Below, piece by piece: positions 10,349 through 22,640 of a stretch of DNA of 64,000 nucleotides; the stretch's first letter is position 1; every line of letters starts with the position of its first letter. The stretch covers positions 15,661,203-15,725,202 of the forward strand of contig JAJEKV010000001.1 in NCBI GenBank assembly GCA_021234155.1, written 5' to 3'. The stretch comes from Isoetes taiwanensis. Lineage: Eukaryota; Streptophyta; Lycopodiopsida; Isoetales; Isoetaceae. The notes beneath the pieces are model-generated. The model did no database searches and was not told the origin of the DNA. It was given only the letters and a program-made list of their open reading frames with translations. A program made the position numbers and the translations under genes.

Positions 10349-13300
10349 CTATGAGAAACCTAATATGCTACTTGCAAAATATGAAGCATAAACCTTGTCG
10401 GGAAGGGTTTGTATATCCACATTCCTTCCTGCACATATGTTCAGACAATGTTGTAGCTCTTCCCTGTAGGAGAAAAAATGACTTCAATACGAGACCTTTT
10501 CTTTTCTGCTCATTGGTTTAGTGATATTTGATGTAAAGTTTGAAGCCCACCCTCTACCAAGAATATCATAAAAGTTTTGAACTTACATTTTCATTGCTTC
10601 GCCTTCTGATTGGAGGATAGTCAACAGTGCCTCACGAGGAACTTTACCTGATGTTTCCCCACTGATTGCCTATACCAAAAACCATTGAACTTAAAAAAGC
10701 GAACAGCAGGCACAAAAAAAAATCTGATTTGAGTACAGAATAAGGATTTATATACACTCTATATTGCATACTGTAAATGCACTTTGAAGTAGATCATTGA
10801 ACTAGGATTTATATATAGTCTATATTGCATACTGTAAATGCACTTTGAAGTAGATCATTGAACTCCATGGTAGGCCTGTGGTTGACATATAGAGTAACAA
10901 AATCTTGAAACGAAATTCTTTTTGGTGGATCTAGCCCTTTCCGGGTGCTGTAAAAACACAACTTCTTCCATCAGTTGAGTTCTCATATGCCTCGTCTAAT
11001 TTGTAAGTTGTTCTCACAATGGAAGAGAAATTTCATTTAAGATGTCAGCGACATAAGCATTTGATGGATACACTCCCAAAGAATGCAATAAGTTTGGTAA
11101 CTGTCCTAGTGATATCGTTTGGTCTATATTACGTTCCTCCAGTGAATCTTCCCCCTAAAAAAATACGAAAACTCTTTAGATCATTAAATTCACTTAACCC
11201 AAACGAAGTTACATATTGGAAAAGAAAGAATTCCATTCAAATTCTCCAAAACATATAGCATGCTTAAATAATTATATATACCTTCTCACAAATTTGTGCA
11301 CAGAAGAAATACTCTCGTAAGTTCTCCAAGATCATTTTACCCTCTCTACCTGGTGGTAACATGGGATAAGTTCCAGCATGCGCCCACTGATCCTCTAAGA
11401 CAGGCTCTAGAAAAAGCATGCTCAACCTCCAAACATTGACGACACTGAAAATTCAATGGTAGTTGCATTCAAAAATGTGGAAGAGTGATATTTCTACATA
11501 AACAAAAGTTACCTGATCTTGAAGCATGAAAGATCACCTGTCAGAACCAGCAGTGATCACGTACTTCTTGTCATAGGAAACTGCAATAGATGATATTGGA
11601 CCTGCATGCGCTATAACTCCTAGTGTATGGAGATTTGACACATTTGCCGTTGGAAACGTCATGATTCCTATGACTTGCTCTTTGGCAGAATACAAAAGGT
11701 AGTCCTGAGTGCATCATGCAGATGTGTCAAGAGGCTTCCGATTTGTTATTCTTCCTCACAATATCATTTCAGACAACCATTTACCTGCCCTGATTCCTCA
11801 TCAGAGATCTTCAGCAGTTTGTTAGTTGGGCTTCCAAAGATCGGGCCCAAAAGCGTCTTTTCTAAATAATGCTTATCAATATCATAGATGCGCATTTTAT
11901 AGCTTCCATCAGCAATTATCACATGCATCTGTGTTATGTTACATCAACAAACACAGATGATGAAATCAATAATGTGAGGATGCATTTTCGACAAATGGGA
12001 CGCTTTCTTTAGACAAATGGGTACTATTCTTTGCTAAAATGAGGATTTGTACCTCCCCAGTCTCTTTTTCTGAGTAGGAAAACATAGATGATGGCATTGC
12101 CAAGGAAGATAATGTTAATGTGGCTTCCAATTTAAGTCCATGTTCATCACAGGATTTTGCCAAATTGTACTCCACCACCATCTTATCCTGCATGGAGAAA
12201 TGCAATCCTCAGCCACAATAGCAAAGTCCAATTCCATAAACAAACAATTTTTAGTATTTCATGCTAAACCTTTGATGAACAACAATGTTTGATGCAAACA
12301 AGAGAGTACGGACTTGACACATACCTGACCAAGTGAAAATAATCGGTTACGTCCTCCCCTATCAACAGTGAAGTGCAAATCAACGATGGGTCTTGCATGC
12401 GACCTGTACTTTCCAACGTAACTCCACTTGCTTTCCTGCCTCCATGAATGGCGCAACAATATAAGGCTTGTAAAAATCAGGATAGTCCAAACTACAAGTT
12501 TAAGATTTTGAGTGATATACATACACCGTGTCTCAAGCATAAAAGGCAAACAGCATGGCTACCATCTGCAGTTGCCAAAAGCTGCCCATCTTTTGAAAAT
12601 ACCATCTGTAAATAACTATCGTCAATGTGTGCCAGAAATTTGAGATATTTTTACTTACTAGTCATGGTCCATGCCTCTTATAACTTTTACCAAACATGAG
12701 TAGTAGTTCGAAAATCCAAAGCGACTTCATAGTTTACAGTTGAAGTGCTTTTTTATGTTCTTTAGATCTTCTCCTCTTACATCAAAAATAGTCCTAACCA
12801 TATGGACATTTTGTTCCTAGGAAAGTTGGGACAATGCGGGTCAGCTGGCTTGTGAACCTGTGCAAAGAATAAAAACTTATGCATAACGTCCTCGCTCTAA
12901 ACTCTCTTCCCGATCTCTGAAACAGCTATAACATGGTCATCCAACTGAACTAAGTCATTTAGAAAATATGTCGTACTGATATGAGGTAAGATGGTTCACA
13001 CAATCGTTAACCTATTCCTAGGAAAAGTGCAGCTTAGAGATGAGGGAGGAGACTAAAGATGTGACCAACAGAAACATCTTCTAACCTTTCAAAGGTTATT
13101 GAGAACGTTTGTAAAACTGCAATAACAACTGCTTCCCTAGAAAGCTTCAAGGGAAGAAGTTTTAGCATCCGAGTAATCAACAGGCTTTGGTGAATAGCCA
13201 AAAAGCTTATCCAGATTCACTTTATGTTTCCATGTTAAAAGAAATACTTCCATGTGCATTTATGAAACTTTTGTTTAAAACAAGACTTTTTATGAATAAT

Positions 13301-16300
13301 ATGACCGGGTCGTTAACGATCTCAAAGAGTAGCAGAGTTGGGAAGCATACCTTAGAGATGCCTGATGAAGCAAATGAGAAACTTTGCAAGTCTTGAAAGG
13401 TATCTGTTGATACCAACTGCAAGAGACAAAGCATCAAAACACAAAGAAGACCTCACATGCATTACATAACATCATCGATAAACTGCAAGATACGTCAATA
13501 AGCACAAATCCTAAAGTCTGGTTATTGTACGGTCTTAATAACATAGTTTGTTGGGGATGATACTAACGATATGGTACTTTTACCAAGGTTGGAAAGTATC
13601 AAAGTTAAACAAAATGCCGGCCAAAGCACAGTTTGTATCCCAATACAGCTACAAGAGACAAGATTGCTTTGGCCGCAGATTGGAAGCTAATTGCATTAGA
13701 GTTGCAACCTAGAACCACTGCAATTGAATACAATAGACAATAGCTTGATAAGGATGCTTGTTCTGGTATAACTGGAGTAGATGCATTTGGACACAACCAC
13801 TAGCAATCTTGATAAAGTCATATAAGTAGTTTTGCACACACCTGATATGAATTTACATTCTTAGCTTCTTTTTGCATTCACATGCCTTAAAAATTGTGAG
13901 TTGCCAAAACTACTTGATCAGTTGAACACACCTTGACAATGCCGGAAGTGAACCCACAAGCAATTAATGAGCCTAAAGGAGAGTATGTAACTGTGGTTGC
14001 CTGAAGAAATAAGACCTGGAGTTAGTAACTTAACTGGATAAAATAAGGCCACAACTGACTGCACAAATCCTTTTCAAATTAGAACATAGGAACAAAGGGT
14101 TACTCTTAAGTGAGAAAATTTTCTGTGCCGCATAAGAGTCCGTGAACTGTAATCATGCACCTTCTCAAGCAAATATCTCATGTTAGGATCAGCTTAAGAA
14201 AAATAACATAGATAGTAAAGCACATATATTGAAAACCTGAAGAAGACCATCCAGGCTAATAGTTGCAAAACATGGAAGTTTGGGATGTGCAGACATTGAT
14301 TGCACAGTCTCTGGCATATATTCAATGATTTCCTCACCCTGGCCAAGATACACCATTGTCTCTTAATTCTGTTCCCGCAAAAACCAAACATACCCAACAT
14401 AGCACCAAAAGCTAAAAGTTCAGACCATCCAATCAATAGCAGGACCCATTTAGTAATTATGTATCAAGTACACTGTACTAGACAAATTTACTCCAAAGAT
14501 AAATTGCATCCAATAGTTAGTCGCACGCTGGACTTGCAGTTAATAAAATATAATAAGATACCTTGCTTTAACAAAAAGTTCAATGCACTACCCCACCTAT
14601 AAAGAGCATGATGCATTCTCAAGCTTGTGAATAGTTTGGGAATTTTCTTATAAAACACACTTCATAACCTCATTAGATGCAATGGGGGCAAACCTTGGAA
14701 TCTGGCGATCCTGGTTGCTCTTCAAATAAACCAGCATGGAGTAAACGAATATGTGCTTTTTCTGTACCCACTACAAAGTGAGGTATCCTCAGCAAGTGTG
14801 ATGATTCCTCACTTTCGTCATCCCCAATCAATGAAAATGAGATGGAAGATATTTCTCCTGCAAATAATTATAGATATAACAATGAATGTCTTTAGCATGC
14901 AAGACGAAGATAAAAGGAGGAGTTGTTTTGACATGTTTCAAACTTGCAAAGCAAAATGGAACAAGTCAATTAAGGACAATCTCGTAGCAGAAGATAGATT
15001 CGTGCCATGTATAACTACTGTAAGCCCCATGTGACATGTGATCTTGAGTGTGCAGGACTCCAATTAACAGAAGTGAGAATACAAATGGACTGAAAATAAA
15101 TTTGAAGGACTAGCTGATATAACCATAAAAGGCAACATAGGGATAAGGATAGTAAAACATGTAATCCTAATCCTATTTTACTCAGGAAACATGCATTGTC
15201 CACTATCAAGGAAATGTGTTCCTGTAGGATGCTATTGGCAGCATAGTACACTAAGATCTTCTGTTATACACCAACTTTAACAAAATGCTTGTGGAGTCGC
15301 AGGCACAATCAAACACAAAGCTGTGCATAAACTCCGAACTGCCAGGGGTTTGTTCAAATATCTCACAGCTGAACATCCAACTGACCATTGTTGATCATTT
15401 TGAATGTACTATGAGGTTATATGAAGCAAGTGTATAGAGCTTTCACTGTTGAATTTGAAAATAACACTAGCTGAATGAAAGAAACGCTTAACTGACTAAG
15501 CTGATTGGGCAAAAGTTAGGCCGAGTGGGGTCATAGATCCTACTTTATTTCATTATCCAGCATAGAAAACCCTTCATGGAATTGGTTGTAGACGTTCAAC
15601 CTCCTTCAATGCTTTTTCTATACCGATGACACTTGTCATCAACTTCATGATGTTTCGCATCCATGGGAAGAAAGCATATTTCTTGCCCTCCAAAGAATTG
15701 AAACTACATGAAGTCCAAAATTGAGCATTTTAGTCGAACATCTATTGATGAAAGAAAAAAATAAGGAAAGAAAGGAACTTCTATGAAAGACCCTTTGGTT
15801 ATCTAGGTAAAAGATCAAAATAAAATCCAAATACTGAAGACCAAAGCAACCCAACATTGTCTCTAACAGCGGGAGCAGAGTCTGATGTAATACTAACTCT
15901 TTTGAGTCGTCAAACTCTGTGAAGACCCCGAAAGAAACCCATCTAGATTCGCTTTCCCCCTGTGGATCAAATTTGCAGTGCTTGAAATTCCTGTTGCTTG
16001 AGTAGAGGTCTCCTACATTCAGCCATCTCTTGAAGATAAAGGACCACACACTTCTAATCCACAATCAAATTAGCTTTGGTAAGGATGTGGCATCTTTGAA
16101 AGAGAATAGAACCAGCCTCATATGTCATAAACACATGAATATTCAGCTTCAACTTCAGCTTCAGCCAAGTGGCTATTCTTTTTGAGCGACCGTCCTTGGG
16201 TACGGCTTCTTATCCTGTCGCATTTCAAGCTAAAGAGAAGAAAAAGTATGGTCATCCATTGCCATCATCATTAAACTATATTTGATTTTTCCTTGGTTCA

Positions 16301-19300
16301 AAGACTGCCATTAGTAACTGCCAGAGATATGCCTGTACACAAGTAGTTCAGATCATATAATGTGAAGAATCCAATTTAGCCAATCTAAATGCCACAATGT
16401 TTCTCATTGCAGGAAGCCTTATTTAATGACTGGGCAGACTCACATGCCACTTCCCAATACTTCAGTTGTTGATGCTTTATAATCAGTTAGTACAAATGAG
16501 ATTGGCTTGATAGACCTTGGTTTAAGGCGTGATATTTTGTGACGTAGTGCTGCAAAGTTATGTTTCAGGTGTTGCAGAGACGCACTTACAACATCTACCA
16601 CTCTGCCATATTAGGAACTAGTGACGTCGAATTATATGTGTCTCAAGCCGTTGGACCAGATATGTGATTTTCCATTGCACGAAAGACATGATGTAAAGAT
16701 GAATGTGGATTGCTCCATGAACCCCCTTAAATTAAGTCTTCACCCCTAAGTTTGTATATATCCTTAGAAGATATTTTCCATGATGCTTTATATTTCTTAG
16801 TTGGATACTCCATTCATATTGAAGAGCAAGAGATGTTAAAATTCTTCTGATCCACAGCATGGTATTCAGGAAATAGATGTATGATATTAGGTGCATGACA
16901 TATAAGTAGTTTATTGCAGGAACCTAGTTGGAAGTACAAAGTATCGGGTGTGCGTAACTAACATACCAGCGTCCATCTCTTCTAACCAACCAGCAATTCC
17001 CAGCCGTGAATCATATATATGCAAGTAACCGTCAGCACCACCAGTTGCAACATAAGACTTGATTGTAGTCAATACTGTAATCTTTGTACTGTGCATTTTC
17101 ACTACTTTAGTTGCATGCAGTAACCTTGCTTTTTCCATCTTGCTTGTCTTATCAAGCTTAGCAGCCTTCTCGGACTCTTTCCTACTAATAGTCATATGAA
17201 GGATTGTCTTCATAACGTCCACAGAAAGCAACTTAGAATGCTCACAACTTAAAAGTTTACCTGCCTTCTTCCCACACCACCACATCACCATCACTAGTTG
17301 CAGTAATAGCAAACTGGGTGTTGGGCACAAACACAGAAACCGTAAAATCGCCCACATTCTGCTTCAGCTCACCTTTATTCAGTATGGCTTTTACACCTTG
17401 TAGTGAAATTTCTGGGGCATTGCTTTGAACCTGGAAAAGTAATACTCGTCAGCAGCTAGACTAAGACATCAATCTGTGGAGATGTCATTCTGCAGACCTC
17501 TCGATATAACCATATAATTGCATTCTGTTTGCTGTTGGTAATCAGTTCATGCTGGTTGTTTACATTAAAGCGTACACAGTTCTGCAGAAAAGCTCCAAAG
17601 CATGGATCAGATTAATTAACATGTTCAAAGAACATTATGATAATCAAAATCGTCATCTCTCAGATGTACTGTCAGAAACTAGATCAGCGAACTCAGTCTT
17701 TGGGTCAGTTTCAATATACATCTTTGCCTGTTGTTGTGTCAACTAGGCAGTTTCCTATTGACCTTGCTGGTAGATGAAGAATTCATTACAGTCCTCCGAG
17801 ACATTATGCAGTCTCTTTGATGTGTTTGAGACATGTAGGTGCTCCAAGTACAGCTCGGTGAGGTCTTGCTTTTTTGGTCTGGGGTTTGTGTGGTGGTAAG
17901 GTAACTTGCCTGAGTTCTCCTAGAGGGAACAACTGCAGCTGCAATAGGTTTATTCTTGGATAAACCAATATCCCAAATGGATAATTCTTGTGGTTCTCCA
18001 TATACTGTACAAGTCATTACGTTCATAATTAAACTTTTATTACATATAGGAGACAGTATTATATACAAAACACCCTGTCCAAGCAACCAAAAGACACAGC
18101 ACATGTAAGATGCAATTGCATTATTGAAGTGAAGCATGCTGCAATGCATCTAAAAAATATAATGACTGAACTTACAAGAACTAAATAATGTAGCAATAAG
18201 TAGCCCATCTGATGATACATCAATGGCCACATTACAAACCACAAGCCGAAACTATATATGCATCACAGTACAACATCAACAGAACAGGTCGTGAAAGACC
18301 TTGTCTGAACACATATGCAGGATGCATTTTTTGTTATTTGAAATTGTGCGTGTATACTAAATGATAAATTCACCACACACTTACAAGAATCACTTAATGT
18401 GGCAATAAGCAACCCATCTGATGATACATCAATAGCTACTATACCGCCTGTCCTATCCTGTGAAACCGCTCTCAAAACCTGCATTCTTTAAAATATATTA
18501 CAATATTGAACGAATGCATTATTCTCCATAATTTGACCTGATAAAGAATCACCTGTCCAGTTATGGTGTCCCAGACAACAAATGTGGCATCTGGTCCGCA
18601 ATCGGAGGAAATAAGCCGACTCCTGTCTGGAGTGGTGGCTAGGCATCTAATTTGATGCACATGTCCTTGTAAGATGGTCTACATATAACAGCCATTAAAT
18701 AACAGGTAATCTCAATATTTCAACCTGAAAATGTACAAAAATAGCCTAATGATTTTTGGGAAACCTGATTCTGAGAAGCACAGTGATAGATAACAATACA
18801 ATTCCCTGCCACATAGCTTATTATATCACGTGATGGACTCCGGAGGTCAACCACTCCACTGTTTACTTTTGTGGAAAACCCATATATACGATGAAGCTCC
18901 TGCATTCTACAAAAGGTAAGCAACCCAAATAGTTTTAATTTTCTTTTTTAGTGTCATCCTCATTCCTCTATTTCTAAACATTTTCAATTTTGGCATGTTG
19001 CTTATACTGCACCCTTCATTGTGCTAACAAAATGCCAGCATAATTACCAAAGGATTAGACCGCTGCATTATAAATGTTGTGTTTCACCCTGAGTTCTGGC
19101 TGCCATTGAAATTGGCCAACTTGATCATCTTTGATCCTGATATGATAAACAGGCAACTATGAAGAGCAATGCAGATAAATCAAGGTCAAAGAACCCTCGA
19201 ATTATTTAAAATATATACAAGAAAGTAGTGTAGCCAGTGGCACCGCATCCAATGTGGTGTTCAGTAAATTGGGCAAATTCAAGGAAAAGGGAAAATAGAG

Positions 19301-20351
19301 TCTGTTTGAACATGATGTGGGGATTGAACCCACAGTTGTACCATCAGAAAATCAACCTTTAAAACATTGGAAAACTTAGAAAGGAATTAGATAACATTTA
19401 GATGCATCCAATTTTGGAGATTGTAAGTGAAAGAAAAGAGCTTTACACACAAGCATAGACCTATGCTTTAGACCACGAGGAGATGCCACTACATGAAAAC
19501 ATTTTCTTTAATAGAGCAATAATAAACCAATTAACTGAACCAGTTAACTGGAGTGGCATGACGCAGCAATAGTCAGAATCATCGAGTAAACAAACTTACC
19601 ATTGGAAAGTACATAGTTGCCAATGGTTATATGCAAAGGGGATCTGCTGAACCTTTTTAAAGTTTCCTTAAAGGATGACTAACAGTTTCTGTTCATGACC
19701 ATGTCAAATGATAAAACTGATGATATCCGAGTGACATTCCAGAAGGATATATAGGCGGCCATGGAGAGCCTATTGGTCTTGCTTAAATGCTACAGTTCTC
19801 ATACAAGATGCTCTCGAGCATCTAGTCCTTTATTTTTGCGTACACCTTTTTTATGAGATCCATAGTGCCAACTGTTGCATAGATATCCCATAATAACTGT
19901 TGCATAGATAATTGACAACAAAATTCCACTGTGATAAAGAACTCTTCTATATAAAAACTGTTGCTGGTAGAAAATATGAAACCCTTCTGCCTTCCAGATG
20001 ATAGCACCAAGATGTCTTCTAGTATAATCGCAGAGAAAAAACCTTTAATGGCTTCCGAAGGGACAAATAGCAAAAGCCGAAGAAATTCAAACATATAAAG
20101 TAAAACTAATTCAAGTAGATGAAGATATATCAACAGCTGAGAAGCCATTACATGAAGCCATAAGAAGCAAGCAGAGATTCCAAACCCTAATGGCCAGAAC
20201 AAAAAAGTGCATGTGGAATATAAAGCAAACTTCATTCTAGGCAATCGAACTACCTGATGAATGAAACTGCCACTGAGTACTCCTCCAAATATCTACATGA
20301 TAGGTGGACATCGGAAACGAACAATGGGTATGATGCAGCCCTGTTATTCAT
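10349..20351 (-). CDS. CFAP251: CFAP251/WDR66-like WD-repeat protein of the flagellar calmodulin- and spoke-associated complex (24 exons)
   Basis: Exons, in order of transcription: 20351-20254, 19136-19088, 18899-18765, 18678-18553, 18478-18385, 18004-17763, 17581-17498, 17430-17261, 17181-16967, 14857-14694, 14338-14237, 14160-14104, 14000-13932, 13416-13351, 12605-12525, 12435-12325, 12187-12053, 11928-11785, 11704-11538, 11444-11282, 11154-11018, 10947-10833, 10669-10587, 10463-10349. All junctions are GT-AG and phases join without a stop, giving 973 codons. WD blades show as LQGH..QIRCLA, SSDCGPDATFVVWDTITG, SDGLLIATLSDS, KITVLTTIKSYVATGGADG, TATSDGDVVVW, LLATADGSHAV and KTLLGP.FGSP, in the family's order. 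The C-terminus (exons 20-24) matches the family's EF-hand-like helices (LGQLPNLLHSLGVYP, ISFQDFVTLYVNHRP) but lacks DxDxDG calcium loops. In the family this protein, with FAP61 and FAP91, sits at the base of radial spoke 3 and helps control dynein. The Glu-rich N-terminus of animal homologues is absent. The start is the first in-frame ATG; exon 6 carries a Ser/Thr-rich insertion. Confidence 0.88.
10742..10865 (-). repeat. 62-bp tandem duplication spanning the exon 22 splice donor
   Basis: The unit TATATTGCATACTGTAAATG plus GCACTTTGAAGTAGATCATT occurs twice, nearly identical. Each copy carries the last 31 or so bases of exon 22 and its GTATGC donor. In transcription order the outer copy's donor (10832) keeps the frame with exon 23. 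Use of the inner donor (10771) would add 61 bases containing an in-frame stop. Confidence 0.9.
14858..16966 (-). other. Intron 9 of the CFAP251-like gene, 2.1 kb, with an unexplained 139-codon ORF
   Basis: This is the longest intron. A sense-strand ORF at 16064-15645 encodes motifs such as HCKFDPQGESESRWVSFGVF but no homologue is recognised, and its codons do not fit the CFAP251 family alignment, which passes directly from exon 9 to exon 10. A decayed transposon fragment is the likeliest reading. Confidence 0.4.
18171..18234 (-). repeat. Degenerate duplicate of exon 5 in intron 5
   Basis: About 64 bases match exon 5 and its donor at 18381-18447. Both read VAIDVSSDGLLIATL on the minus strand and end in TTCTTGTAAGT. 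The copy is open in frame, but the upstream half of the exon and its acceptor are missing. Offset between the copies is about 210 bases. Confidence 0.85.
19137..20253 (-). other. Intron 1 of the CFAP251-like gene, with a tRNA-like arm
   Basis: The minus strand at about 19341-19317 reads GTGGGTTCAATCCCCAC, a 5-bp stem with a 7-base TTCAATC loop, i.e. a perfect tRNA T-arm / B box. An A-box-like TCCTCGTGGTCTAAAGCA lies about 150 bases upstream at 19484-19467. The spacing is too long for a tRNA and no acceptor stem is found, so it may be a tRNA-derived SINE relic. The rest of the intron is AT-rich. Confidence 0.3.
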
Positions 20352-20644
20352 GCGAAACCAAGATTTCCAGCTAGCCGGCTGCGAACAGGATGAAAACGTC
20401 TTCCAAGAGTTACGAAACAAAATCACCAAGAAGAACAATAACCATACCTTACAATCGCAAAGCTTCGCCGCAGACACAGAATATTAGAGACAGATCGTGG
20501 CACGTTCATTTTCTTCACAGGACGCCACCTGAACTTTTGCCGTATTTTCATTGGATGTTGGCTTTGACTTGCTTTTACAGCAAGCCAAAACTTATGTTAT
20601 GTCCCATGAATGAAAGGGACCCAAAAAAATTTTGTAGAGCGAGT

Positions 20645-20748
20645 TTCCGTGTTCAATTTGAGGTTAGAATTGAAGGGTCAAACTTTCAAGTATGGTTTGA
20701 GGTTAGAAGTGAATGGTCAAACTTCCAAGTTTGGCTTGAATCTTTCAG
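20645..20748 (+). repeat. Minisatellite, 39-bp unit
   Basis: The units share TTTGAGGTTAGAA.TGAA, GGTCAAACTT and CAAGT.TGG.TTGA. Two full copies and a partial one are present just upstream of the CFAP251-like gene. Confidence 0.75.
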
Positions 20749-20750
20749 AA

Positions 20751-20875
20751 ATAGAATAGAATGGAATAGAAGGGTTTTATCATCCACGGAGATCGATCGG
20801 CCTATGGGACCCAACATGCGCAGCGGACTTATTACTGTTCGGGTTAAAAACCCCCTCAAGGAGTTTTGGGTCGTG
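20751..20875 (-). mobile_element. Retroposon 3' end with (TATTC)n tail, copy 2
   Basis: AATAGAATAGAATGGAATAG is followed by AAGGGTTTTATCATCCACGG, CCTATGGGACCCAACA and TTATTACTGTTCGGGTTAAA. It is the closest relative of the copy at 43393, similar over more than 100 bases. Read on the minus strand, the tail is at the 3' end. Confidence 0.6.
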
Positions 20876-20959
20876 ACAAAAATAAGAGGGTTGTCAAACT
20901 ATACAAACATACACCATGAGAAAAATATATACATGTCATGCGAGCGCCCGAGGACATAG

Positions 20960-22640
20960 TTGATCCCGCTGACCCTTACGACCCATTGAAGCGAAGTAAT
21001 TCAAAGATCCATACCGGTGACCGCAGGCTTCGACATTCATGTATCGACCGTCGGTCCCCGACTAACCGCGTAGCATGCTCGGATTTGACCCTATGCTGAA
21101 CAGTTCTGAAGGGTGTGGCATTCATCTTCCATTATTCCCACTTGCCAGTGTTGATAAAGTCTCTCATGGGCAGCTCCCCAATCCATCTCCCTGTCTCAAT
21201 TTGGAGGCTTATGTGCACCTCGCGGCGTAATTGAGGCAATGGATTCGCTTGCTGGGCAGATGGGTGTGCATGTATCGCCAGGGCCCCGCCCAACGGGCTT
21301 TATGTGGCACCGTAATATGCCGCCTTGATCTCGCTCAAGGGCGCCGGCCCCGCAAAGCTTGCCGAGGAAGCATGTGTCAAGGTATCAAGCTCAAGCTATG
21401 GCGTATCGCTTTGCACTTGATGCACCGCGTCTCCCGCAGACGCTTCATTTAGACAACCATCGGTAGCCTTTTTTTCCGCCGCCAGGTGCCCCATTGCCAT
21501 GGTGTAAGCCGTGTTAGGAGGCGAAGGCCACCTATATTGACCAACTGGAAGTAGATGATGTAGTTTATCAAGGGCCTCCTCCTAAGAGTAAGAAGCATAT
21601 CTCTTGTAACAATATTTGATATGGCAATGTGGAGCTCACCCTTAGTGTCGCTCGTAGCTTTCTCGCACCGCCCAAGTCATTTCAAGTGGTATGACACCAT
21701 CTGCCCTAGATCAACCCTATATAAGTGAGGACATGCCCATTAATGCTCAATAGGCAAACGTAGTCCAATCACACTCTCCCTCTCCACCTTGTGCTATTGT
21801 TCTGCATGGCATACAAAGGCTTCAAATTTTGATGCTGGTAATCTACGGAAGTACCCATATAGCGCATCGAACTCACTCCCAAATATTTATAAAGCAAAAT
21901 TACCCACACATTCGCCCTCGATAAGTCGCAGTAGGGCTTTGTCAGTCACGGTTGGATGATATGAGGACCACCTTTCTCTTGGTCAATTTGACGCATATCG
22001 ACCGCCCCAGAATGGCCTAGGCATCAGATGGCCGCATGCCCCCTCAATGTAGGCTAGAGGTCTATGTCATCAAAGATAATGCTTTTGCCCGGGTGATCCT
22101 GATAAACTTGAGCCTGCCCATTACCGCCAGCCGCCCAACCGATCATCAATGTACGTACCACAAGGTAGGAGAGAGAGGGCATCCCCGCACTCGACATACT
22201 ACTCTCTAATGGTTGGTTTGCTCTGCTGTACCCGAGAATATCTCATATACCCTGCATAATCGATATACAGCCCACATATAATTTATCACTGCCGCAACCT
22301 TGCCCAAAAACGCTTCGATGCAACAAGCATCAAGAGTCTTGGAAGTCGATGAAAGAATAATAAAAGTCTTGCCGATGGTTCCGTCCTCAACCGTAGAGCT
22401 GCCGCAGTACTCAATCCCACAAGATGGGTCAGCACTTCTGCTCGCCTTCAATCATTCATTGCTATCAATCCCTGGCCAGTAGCTTGCTTAATACCGAAAT
22501 GACCATGATTGTGTAGTAATCGCGGGCAAAGGTAGACACCGCCTTGTGTAGATTCGGGACAACCCTACTAGTGGTCCACCTGCGGTAGGAAAAACCCTCC
22601 CTAATCCTCGCTTGAACATGCAGTTAGTCTGGTGCTATGG
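20960..22640 (+). other. GC-richer, coding-like but unrecognised region
   Basis: Base composition differs from the surroundings. Plus-strand pieces look protein-like, for instance IDQLEVDDVVYQGPPPKSKK near 21540 and SRVLEVDERIIKVLPMVPSS near 22330. They are interrupted by stops and frame changes. The minus strand also has open stretches (22451-22206). I recognise no RT, integrase or transposase motif. A decayed mobile element is likely; orientation is uncertain. Confidence 0.25.

Noticed and set aside
17870-17875. A one-base deletion (frameshift) in exon 6 of the CFAP251-like gene
   Set aside because: Adding one base gives another plausible frame but requires a weak acceptor for exon 7. Without any change, exon 6 stays open and joins exon 7 in phase at a strong TTTCTGCAG acceptor, so no frameshift is needed.
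19822-20244. 140-codon hydrophobic minus-strand ORF
   Set aside because: It lies inside intron 1 of the CFAP251-like gene on the same strand; exon phases join across it, and its Leu/Phe/Ile-rich content is what T-rich sequence gives by chance.
20257-20959. Plus-strand ORFs overlapping the start of the CFAP251-like gene
   Set aside because: The first is the reverse of exon 1 and its 5' flank; the second runs through a minisatellite and a retroposon tail.
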